A stretch of 64,000 nucleotides of DNA from Spartobacteria bacterium. Its GTDB lineage: Bacteria; Verrucomicrobiota; Verrucomicrobiia; Chthoniobacterales; UBA10450. The notes beneath the pieces were generated by a model. The model had not been told where the DNA came from. It saw nothing but the letters and a program-made list of their open reading frames with translations, and made no database searches. This document shows, in pieces, positions 36,532 through 43,680 of this stretch; within the stretch, counting starts at the first letter, position 1, and each line of letters begins with the position of its first letter. The position numbers and the translations under genes were made by a program. Location of the stretch: NCBI GenBank assembly GCA_003134785.1, contig PLCN01000005.1, positions 1 to 64,000 on the forward strand, in the 5' to 3' direction.

Positions 36532-37037
36532 TGAAACGGAACGGGATGAGAGGGAGCGGTGGGCGCGTGAGGGAAGAGCCGGACGTGGACTTCGCGGGAG
36601 GGTTAAAAGGCAGAACGTCCAACGTCCAACGTCCAACGTCCAACGTCCAACTAAGAGAGCAGAGCGCCACGGGTTCGAGTGAAAGGCGATTTGATCTTGA
36701 GGAACGGTTGCTGGAGTACGCGGTCAGGATTATTCGATTGGTCGATGCGCTGCCGGGAACCCGGGCAGGCAGGCATGTTGCGGATCAACTGCTTCGATGC
36801 GGAATGTCGCCGCTGGCAAACCACGGTGAGTTGCAAGGCGCGGAATCGCGCAAGGACTTCATTCACAAGCTCGGGGTTTGTCTGAAGGAAATCCGCGAAG
36901 CGCGGCGCTGGCTGCGTTTGGTTCATCGCGTACCTCTACTCACGCCCGCGAAGATCGACCCGCTCATTGGCGAAACCGAAGCGTTAATCAAAATCTTTTC
37001 CGCGAGCATTAGGACCGCCGAGAAAAACAAACGATGA
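36531..37037 (+). CDS. Four-helix-bundle (23S rRNA intervening-sequence type) protein
   Basis: 168 residues. The ATG overlaps the porin stop (TGATG), and the stop overlaps the cytochrome start (ATGA). Residues about 50-165 match the S23/IVP four-helix-bundle family: FDLEERLLEYAVRIIRL, ADQLLRCGMSPLANHGE, ESRKDFIHKLGVCLKEIREARRWL. These proteins, related to the Avd accessory protein of diversity-generating retroelements, have an unclear function and often occur in odd contexts. The first 45 residues are extra and include a stretch encoded by a heptamer DNA array (TSNVQRPTSNVQ). No reverse transcriptase or variable repeat is nearby. Confidence 0.85.
   Translation: MKRNGMRGSGGRVREEPDVDFAGGLKGRTSNVQRPTSNVQLREQSATGSSERRFDLEERLLEYAVRIIRLVDALPGTRAGRHVADQLLRCGMSPLANHGELQGAESRKDFIHKLGVCLKEIREARRWLRLVHRVPLLTPAKIDPLIGETEALIKIFSASIRTAEKNKR
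36614..36651. repeat. Heptamer array (AACGTCC)5, left of the four-helix gene
   Basis: Five perfect 7-bp units plus AAC. It is the exact inverse of the (GTTGGAC) array at 37060-37094. Both arrays have five units, and they bracket about 410 bp containing the body of the four-helix-bundle gene. Confidence 0.9.
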
Positions 37038-40000
37038 ATACGCCAAGGCGGCCTCTGTCGTTGAACGTTGGACGTTGGACGTTGGACGTTGGACGTTTCT
37101 TTTTCTGCTTCCCATTCGCCATCCTCTTCATCGCGGCGGGACCTTTCATCACCCGCGATAACGAAACAACCTCCGGCAACGGACCGGAGACCTCCATCCC
37201 TGCTGACGCCTCCATCACCGCGCCCGGCGCTCGTCCACGCCAAAACTGGATCGATCAATCGCAGGCCTCGGCCGATGCCAAGAGCGCCGGCTGCAATCAG
37301 TGCCACAGCGGGATCGAACCGATGCATCAGGCCACGCACGTTGTCCTCGGCTGCACCGATTGCCACGGCGGCAACGCGTCGCGCGGCCTAACGAAAGAGC
37401 AGGCGCACGTCCTGCCGACTAACAAGGAGTTTTGGAAAACATCCGCGAACCCGCCGAACTCAAACGTCTGGCTCAACCATGAATCGCCTGAGTTCATTCG
37501 ATTCATGAACCCGGGAGACTTGCGCGTGGCAAAACAAGCCTGCGGACTTTGCCACGACGAGATCATTCGCAACGTCGATCACAGCATGATGAACAGCGGG
37601 CCGATGCTCTGGGGCGCGGCGCTCTATAACAACAGCGGCTTCTACCTGAAGAACTATCGCTTCGGGCAGGCTTACGGCGCCGATGGCGCGCCGCTCCGCC
37701 TGCTCAATTACACGCCGGTCACGCCTAACGACACCAAGCTTCACGGCATTCTCCCGTTCCTCGATCCGCTTCCGCGTTTTAACCTGAGCAATCCCGGCAA
37801 CATCCTGCGCATTTTCGAAAAGGGCGGCGATAAACAATTGCAGCTCGGAATCCCGACCACGGAAGAACCGAACGGCAAACCGCTGCGTCGTTTGTCCGAG
37901 CGGGGCCTCGGCACCCTCAACCGGACCGATCCGGTTTTTCTCGGTTTGCAAAAAACGCGTTTGCACGATCCGCTGCTCGGATTCTTGGGTTCGAACGATC
38001 ACGCGGGCGATTATCGCTCGAGCGGTTGCTCGGCCTGCCACGTCGTTTACGCGAACGATCGTTCGCCGACCAACTCAGGCTGGTGGAGCAAGTACGGACA
38101 CCAGGGCCTGACTTTCACCGCGGACAAAACCATTCCAAAAAAAGAACGCGGCCATCCGATCACTCATCAGTTCACGCGGTCCATTCCATCGAGCCAGTGC
38201 ATGAACTGCCACATGCACCAGGGCAATCTCTTCGTGAATCCGTATCTCGGTTACACCTGGTGGGACCAGGAAACGGATGGCGAGTTCATGTATCCGAAGG
38301 AGCAACGGAATCCGACCGACGACGAATTGGTGATTGAAACGCAAAGCAATCCGGAGGCGGCGGCCGCGAAAGGTCTGTGGGGCGACAAGGAATTTCTCGA
38401 CAAAGTCTCCGAGTTAAATCCGAAGCTGAAACACACGCAGTTCGCCGACTATCACGGGCACGGCTGGGTTTTCCGCGCCATCTTCAAGCACGATCGTAAA
38501 GGCAATCTGCTCGATCTGGCCGACAACAAAATCCCGCACGACGATCCGGAGAAATTCGCGAAAGCGGTTCACCTGAAGGACGTGCATCTCGCGCATGGCA
38601 TGCAATGCGCCGACTGCCATTTCGAAAAGGACGTGCACGGAAATGGGCAGCTCTACGGCGAACCGCGTAACGCGACCACGATCAATTGCATCGACTGCCA
38701 CGGCACGATCGGTGCGCGGCCGACGCTGGTCACGACGGGCAATGCCGGCCAGATCGATTTGTTGAACAACAGCAACACGCCGTGGGGTCCGCGTTTCGTT
38801 TGGGAGGGAAACGCGCTTTATCAGCAATCGGTCATGTCACCGGACAAACGCTGGGAAGTGCCGCAGACGATGGACACGGTCGATCCCCTCTCCGCGCATT
38901 ACAATCCGAAGTCCGCTTACGCGAAAACGCTTTTGCGCGACGGCAAGAGATGGGGCGATGTCCCCGCCGATTCGAGCGAGCGGCACGTCACCCTCGCCCA
39001 CGATAACAGCGCGATGGATTGCCAGATCTGCCATACCTCTTGGGCGACGAGCTGCTTCGGTTGTCATCTGCCGATGAAGGCGAATCAGCGCGTCCCGCAA
39101 AATAAATTCGAGGGCGTGATCGATCGGAATTACACGACCTACAATCCGCAGGTCGTGCGCGACGATGTCTTTATGCTCGGGATCGATGGGACCGTGAAGA
39201 AGAACCGGATGGCGGTGTTGCGTTCTTCGAGCGCGGTAGTCGTGAGTTCGCAAAACGCGAATCGCGAATGGGTTTACTCGCAGCAGCAGACTTTTTCGGC
39301 GGAAGGCTACAGCGGCCAGGCCTTCAATCCGCATTTTCCTCATACCACCAGCAGTGTCGGGACGACGAAAAATTGCACCGACTGTCACCTTTCGAAGAAT
39401 AACGACAACAACGCCTGGATGACGCAACTGCTCGGGTTCGGCACCGGCACGGTGAACTTCTTCGGTCGCTACGCCTACGTGGGAGAAGGGCGCGAAGGAT
39501 TGCACGCCGTGATCTGGACCGAGCCGGATGAACCGCAGGCGGCGATCGGGAGCCATCTGCACAAAATCGCTTACCCGGATAATTACCGGAAACATCTCGA
39601 GGCCGGGTCGATTCTGAAAGAAGGACACGAGCACAGCGGCCATGACATCCAGGACCTCGTGCTGCGCGGCGAGTATCTCTACACCGCGAACGGGCCTGGT
39701 GGCTTCGAGGTCTTCGATGTGGCGAACATCGATCAGAAAGGATTTTCGGAGCGGATTGTCAGCGCGCCGGTTTCTCCGCTCGGGCAGCGCACACGCGTGA
39801 ATACGAAATACGCCACGTCGGTCGCGCTGCCGAGCACGCTCGCGCTCGATCCCGCACGGGTCCGTCTTCCGGAAAACGAAGAGCAACCCATCGATATGTT
39901 CTACGCATTCGTCTACGTCTCGGATCGCGAAGAGGGACTCGTCGGCTCAAACGTCGCGACGCTGGTCGATGGAAATCCGGACAATAATTTCCTGAAGCGC

Positions 40001-40951
40001 GATGTGACCTTCAATCCCAACGGCGTCCTCACCGGCGCGAGCTTTGTCACCGCCGCCGGCCACCGGCTTTACCTGACCACGCCGCGCGGATTGTTCGTGA
40101 TCGACTGCACCGATCCGATGAACCCGCGGTTGGCAGGACAGTTCACCGGAAATTTCCTGCGCAATCCGCATTGTGTTGCGATCCAATTCCGTTACGCCTT
40201 CATCACCGATGATGATGGACTAAAGGTTCTCGACATTACCGACCCGGACCGGCCGGTGCCGATTTCCGGTGCCGCAGTTGGTTTGCGAAATCCGGGCCGG
40301 CTCTATGTCGCGCGCACTTATGCTTATGTCGCCAACGGACCGGAAGGCCTCGCGATTATCGACGTGGAAAATCCCGAGCGGCCGCGGCTCGATCAGATGT
40401 TCAATGCCGGCGGCTTGCTCAACGACACGCGCGCGGTGCAGATCGGCAGCGTCAGCGCATCGCAATTCGCTCTCGTAGCCGATGGCCGCAACGGCTTGCG
40501 CGTCGTGCAGCTTATCTCACCCGATACCGTGCCGGGCGCGCAGGGATTCAGTCCGCGACCCAATCCGCGATTGATCGCGACCTATCCGACGAAAGGCGAA
40601 GCGATCGCGGTCTCGCGCGGGCTCGAACGCGACCGCGTGGTCGATGAAACCGGCGGGCAGACCGTTGTCTTCGGCCGCCGGGGCTCGCGGCCATTTCACC
40701 TCGACGAGATGGAAAAGTTTTTCCGCCATTCCGAATTTGCCGACGCGAAAGACGGCTCCGCACGCCGGGGAAATTTGTATCGAGTGGAAGACGTGATTTC
40801 GCATGATGGAAAATTGATGACGAAGAGCGGCGTCTTTTTATCTCCGATGCCGACACCTACTCCACCCGCCGGCCCGAACCCGACACCACCCGAGCTACTG
40901 CCGGACATCGAACCGACTCCCCTGCCCGATGCGCCTCTGCCAAAAAAATAG
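37034..40951 (+). CDS. Decaheme c-type cytochrome with C-terminal LVIVD-like beta-propeller
   Basis: 1305 residues. Ten C-x-x-C-H haem sites are present: CNQCH, CTDCH, CGLCH, CSACH, CMNCH, CADCH, CIDCH, CQICH, CFGCH, CTDCH. They are spread between about residues 85 and 790. The C-terminal 350 residues are propeller-like repeats of the LVIVD kind (DLVLRGEYLYTANGPGGFEVFDVAN; AYVANGPEGLAIIDVENPERP). A Pro-rich tail ends it. The N terminus is hydrophobic (FFFCFPFAILFIAAG), consistent with export, but its first 22 residues come from a heptamer repeat. It should be periplasmic or surface-exposed. The ATGA overlap couples it to the four-helix gene. Electron transfer is clear; the terminal acceptor or substrate is not. 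Confidence 0.93.
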   Translation: MNTPRRPLSLNVGRWTLDVGRFFFCFPFAILFIAAGPFITRDNETTSGNGPETSIPADASITAPGARPRQNWIDQSQASADAKSAGCNQCHSGIEPMHQATHVVLGCTDCHGGNASRGLTKEQAHVLPTNKEFWKTSANPPNSNVWLNHESPEFIRFMNPGDLRVAKQACGLCHDEIIRNVDHSMMNSGPMLWGAALYNNSGFYLKNYRFGQAYGADGAPLRLLNYTPVTPNDTKLHGILPFLDPLPRFNLSNPGNILRIFEKGGDKQLQLGIPTTEEPNGKPLRRLSERGLGTLNRTDPVFLGLQKTRLHDPLLGFLGSNDHAGDYRSSGCSACHVVYANDRSPTNSGWWSKYGHQGLTFTADKTIPKKERGHPITHQFTRSIPSSQCMNCHMHQGNLFVNPYLGYTWWDQETDGEFMYPKEQRNPTDDELVIETQSNPEAAAAKGLWGDKEFLDKVSELNPKLKHTQFADYHGHGWVFRAIFKHDRKGNLLDLADNKIPHDDPEKFAKAVHLKDVHLAHGMQCADCHFEKDVHGNGQLYGEPRNATTINCIDCHGTIGARPTLVTTGNAGQIDLLNNSNTPWGPRFVWEGNALYQQSVMSPDKRWEVPQTMDTVDPLSAHYNPKSAYAKTLLRDGKRWGDVPADSSERHVTLAHDNSAMDCQICHTSWATSCFGCHLPMKANQRVPQNKFEGVIDRNYTTYNPQVVRDDVFMLGIDGTVKKNRMAVLRSSSAVVVSSQNANREWVYSQQQTFSAEGYSGQAFNPHFPHTTSSVGTTKNCTDCHLSKNNDNNAWMTQLLGFGTGTVNFFGRYAYVGEGREGLHAVIWTEPDEPQAAIGSHLHKIAYPDNYRKHLEAGSILKEGHEHSGHDIQDLVLRGEYLYTANGPGGFEVFDVANIDQKGFSERIVSAPVSPLGQRTRVNTKYATSVALPSTLALDPARVRLPENEEQPIDMFYAFVYVSDREEGLVGSNVATLVDGNPDNNFLKRDVTFNPNGVLTGASFVTAAGHRLYLTTPRGLFVIDCTDPMNPRLAGQFTGNFLRNPHCVAIQFRYAFITDDDGLKVLDITDPDRPVPISGAAVGLRNPGRLYVARTYAYVANGPEGLAIIDVENPERPRLDQMFNAGGLLNDTRAVQIGSVSASQFALVADGRNGLRVVQLISPDTVPGAQGFSPRPNPRLIATYPTKGEAIAVSRGLERDRVVDETGGQTVVFGRRGSRPFHLDEMEKFFRHSEFADAKDGSARRGNLYRVEDVISHDGKLMTKSGVFLSPMPTPTPPAGPNPTPPELLPDIEPTPLPDAPLPKK
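37060..37094. repeat. Heptamer array (GTTGRAC)5, right of the four-helix gene
   Basis: gttgaac followed by four perfect gttggac units, then GTTTCTT. Inverse of the array at 36614-36651 and related to the decayed array at 6476-6503. It is read through as part of the cytochrome N terminus (LNVGRWTLDVGR). Confidence 0.9.
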
Positions 40952-41004
40952 CCCAATCGAGAAAGACATTGCCGTTCGCGCCGGTTTTCAGTAGAAAGTT
41001 TTTC

Positions 41005-41238
41005 ATGGCCGATAAAGCAAGCAAACTACCCGAAAACGTTCCTGGTCCCTGGTATGTGGATTCGACCTGCACGCCCTGCCGCGTCTGTCTGGAGGAAGCG
41101 CCGAATCTGTTGAAATACAACGACGACGAGACCTACGTCTATTTTTACAAGCAACCCGAGGGCGACGAAGAGGCGGCCGCAGCGCAACGCGCGATGGACG
41201 TTTGCCCCACTCTCGCCATCGGCAACGACGGGGAATAA
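41005..41238 (+). CDS. [4Fe-4S] ferredoxin
   Basis: 77 residues from ATG 41005 (MADKASKLPENVPGPW). The cysteines CTPCRVC (C-x2-C-x2-C) and the later VCPTLAIG (C-P) give the four ligands of one [4Fe-4S] cluster in the small ferredoxin fold. It is acidic. It lies between the cytochrome and two NADPH-type reductases, so it probably shuttles electrons between a reductase and an acceptor. The gap of 53 bases to the cytochrome suggests the same transcript. Confidence 0.9.
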   Translation: MADKASKLPENVPGPWYVDSTCTPCRVCLEEAPNLLKYNDDETYVYFYKQPEGDEEAAAAQRAMDVCPTLAIGNDGE

Positions 41239-41245
41239 GCGATTC

Positions 41246-41322
41246 CTGTAGCGGCGGTCTATGACCGCCGATCGTTTTCACCACAACCTTCACCTTTCGG
41301 CGGTCGCAGACCGCCGCTACAA
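41246..41322. repeat. REPIN-like paired hairpins, TGTAGCGGCGG family
   Basis: Left CTGTAGCGGCGGTCTATGACCGCCG and right CGGCGGTCGCAGACCGCCGCTACA. Each half has a GCGGTC/GACCGC stem. It lies between the ferredoxin stop and the start of the first reductase gene. Confidence 0.8.
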
Positions 41323-41325
41323 AAC

Positions 41326-42468
41326 ATGCCTGAAACGACCGCAGCAGCACCCTACACGCGCACCAATCCATTTCCCGGTAAGCTCGTCGTGAATCGAAGC
41401 CTTTGCGGCGAAGGCTCGGACAAAGACACCCGCCATTTTGAAATCGATCTCAAAGGCTGGGGGTTGAACTACGAGGTCGGCGATTCGATGACGGTTTGGC
41501 CGACCAACGATCCGGCCTTGGCCGACGAAATTATTAAGACACTCGGGGCGAAAGGCGATGAGCCGGTGAAAAGTCCGAGCCGCGAGACGACTTTGCGTGA
41601 AGCGTTGCTGCGCGATTGCCGAATCACGCAAACAACCCCGAAGTTTTTGAAGGCGGTGGCGGAACGCGCCAACGCGGCGCCGCTGCTCACCGACCTACTC
41701 AAGCCCGAGCGCAAACAGGATCTCGATACGTACCTTTGGGGCATGGAGGTGATCGATTTTCTGATCGAGCATCCATCGATCAAATGGACGCCGCAGGAAT
41801 TTGTCGAAGTGCTGGCGAAATTGCAGCCGCGACTCTATTCGATTTCCTCGAGCCTGAAAGCGCGTCCGGATCAAGTGCACTTCACGATCGACGTTGTGCA
41901 CTACGAAAGCCGCGGGCGGATGCGTAAAGGCGTCTGCTCGACCTTTTTGGCCGAACGGGCTGAAGAAGTTTCGGTGCCGGTTTTTCCGAACACGTCGAAG
42001 TTTCGGCTCCCGGAAGATGGGAACACGCCGATCATCATGGTGGGACCGGGCACCGGCGTGGCGCCGTTCCGCGCGTTTTTGCAAGAGCGCAAAGCCGTCG
42101 GCGCGAAAGGCAAAAACTGGCTCTTCTTCGGATCGCAAAAGTCGGCGTGCAATTATTTTTACCGGGAGGAGTTCGAGGAATATCAGAGCGACGGATTTTT
42201 GACCCGGCGCGATCTGGCCTGGTCGCGCGATCAGGAAAAAAAGGTTTACGTCCAGGATCTCATGATGCAAAACGCAGCCGAGATTTGGAAATGGCTCGAG
42301 GAAGGCGGTCAATTCTTTGTCTGCGGTGATGCACGGCGCATGGCCAAGGACGTGGACGCCGCGTTGCGGAAAATCATTCAGCAAGAGGGCGGCCGAAGCG
42401 AGGATGCGACGAACGAGTTCGTCGAGAAGCTGAAGAGCGACAAACGTTACAAGCGCGACGTTTATTGA
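41326..42468 (+). CDS. CysJ-like FAD/NADPH reductase module, copy 1 (no flavodoxin domain)
   Basis: 380 residues of the sulfite reductase flavoprotein type. The FAD site is RLYSISSS (169-176), the pyridine-nucleotide site GPGTGVAPFRAF (240-251), and FVCGDARRMAKDVDAAL lies near the end. The C-terminal RYKRDVY ends in Tyr, the residue that stacks on FAD in this family. The N-terminal FMN-binding flavodoxin domain of CysJ is missing, so electrons from NAD(P)H must leave through another carrier, plausibly the ferredoxin encoded just upstream. No sulfite reductase haemoprotein gene is in the window. Confidence 0.9.
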   Translation: MPETTAAAPYTRTNPFPGKLVVNRSLCGEGSDKDTRHFEIDLKGWGLNYEVGDSMTVWPTNDPALADEIIKTLGAKGDEPVKSPSRETTLREALLRDCRITQTTPKFLKAVAERANAAPLLTDLLKPERKQDLDTYLWGMEVIDFLIEHPSIKWTPQEFVEVLAKLQPRLYSISSSLKARPDQVHFTIDVVHYESRGRMRKGVCSTFLAERAEEVSVPVFPNTSKFRLPEDGNTPIIMVGPGTGVAPFRAFLQERKAVGAKGKNWLFFGSQKSACNYFYREEFEEYQSDGFLTRRDLAWSRDQEKKVYVQDLMMQNAAEIWKWLEEGGQFFVCGDARRMAKDVDAALRKIIQQEGGRSEDATNEFVEKLKSDKRYKRDVY

Positions 42469-42510
42469 GATTGTTTGGAGCCATAGTCCGGCGGATTCTA
42501 CAAAACTGAC

Positions 42511-43680
42511 ATGCCGGAAGTTATTGCTCCAGCGAAGCCACCCCCTTCCGCTTCGCCCTATACGCGGGCCAATCCGTTTCCCGGCCGACTTGTCGTCAAT
42601 CGGCGTTTGAGCGGTCCCGACTCCGAGAAAGAGACCTGCCATTTCGAGGTCGACCTGACCGGATGGGGACTGAGCTTCGAAGTCGGCGATTCGATGGCGG
42701 TTTATCCGACCAACGATCCCGCGCTGGTGGAGCAAATCATTCACGCGATCGGTGCGAAAGGCGATGAGCTGGTGCCCGCCGCAAGAACTCAGAAAAGCTT
42801 AACGGACGCGCTTCTGCGCGACTATTCCATTACTCAACCCACGCCCAAACTTCTGAAAGCGATCGCGAAACGCGCTTCGGCTGCGCCCCTGCTCCAGGAA
42901 CTGCTCGATCCGGAACGGAAACAGGATCTCGACACGTACCTCTGGGGCATGGAGGTGATCGATTTTTTGAGTGAGCATCCATCGGTAAAATTTGCTCCGG
43001 AAGAATTCGTGGGGTTGCTGACGAAACTGCAGCCGAGGCTCTACTCCGTCGCCTCCAGCTTGCACGCTTATCCCGACCAAGTGCATTTCATCGTCGACGT
43101 GATTCGTTATGAAAGTCACGGGCGTTTGCGCAAAGGCGTCTGCTCATCGTTTCTGGCTGACCGTGCGGACAATGTCCCCGTGCCGGTTTATCCCAGCTCC
43201 GCCAAACATTTTCACCTCCCGGAAGATCCCGACACACCTATCATCATGGTCGGGCCGGGCACCGGCGTCGCACCGTTCCGCGCCTTTCTCCAGGAGCGGA
43301 CTGCTCTCGGCGCAAAAGGAAAAAATTGGCTCTTCTATGGAGCGCAACGCGAGGGATGCGACTTTGCCTACAGGGAAGACTTCGATCAGTTCAAACGCAA
43401 CGGCCTTCTCACGCGACTCGATTGTGCCTGGTCGCGCGACCAGGCTCACAAGATTTACGTCCAGCACCGTTTACTGGAGAACGCGGCGGAAATTTGGAAA
43501 TGGATCGATGCCGAGGGCGGGCAGTTTTTTGTTTGCGGTGATGCGCGCCGGATGGCCAAGGATGTGGACGCCGCGCTGCGCAGGATCGTTCTGGAGCAAG
43601 GCGGCAAGACCGTCGAGGAAGCGAGCGAATACGTCGAGAAACTGAAAAGCGAAAAGCGTTACAAGCGCGACGTTTACTAG
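42511..43680 (+). CDS. CysJ-like FAD/NADPH reductase module, copy 2 (no flavodoxin domain)
   Basis: 389 residues, a close paralogue of the preceding gene: PYTRANPFPGRLVVNRRL versus PYTRTNPFPGKLVVNRSL, the same GPGTGVAPFRAF and RYKRDVY end, but RLYSVASS at the FAD site instead of RLYSISSS. It also lacks the FMN domain. The genes are 42 bases apart in the same orientation, a tandem duplication with enough divergence to suggest two partners or cofactors. Its stop overlaps the end of the convergent membrane-protein gene by 4 bases. Confidence 0.9.
   Translation: MPEVIAPAKPPPSASPYTRANPFPGRLVVNRRLSGPDSEKETCHFEVDLTGWGLSFEVGDSMAVYPTNDPALVEQIIHAIGAKGDELVPAARTQKSLTDALLRDYSITQPTPKLLKAIAKRASAAPLLQELLDPERKQDLDTYLWGMEVIDFLSEHPSVKFAPEEFVGLLTKLQPRLYSVASSLHAYPDQVHFIVDVIRYESHGRLRKGVCSSFLADRADNVPVPVYPSSAKHFHLPEDPDTPIIMVGPGTGVAPFRAFLQERTALGAKGKNWLFYGAQREGCDFAYREDFDQFKRNGLLTRLDCAWSRDQAHKIYVQHRLLENAAEIWKWIDAEGGQFFVCGDARRMAKDVDAALRRIVLEQGGKTVEEASEYVEKLKSEKRYKRDVY

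Noticed and set aside
36531-37037. Diversity-generating retroelement (Avd-like protein)
   Set aside because: No reverse transcriptase, template repeat or variable repeat was found near the four-helix-bundle gene.
41326-43680. Assimilatory sulfite reductase locus
   Set aside because: No haemoprotein subunit (CysI) or other cys gene is present, and the FMN domain of CysJ is missing.
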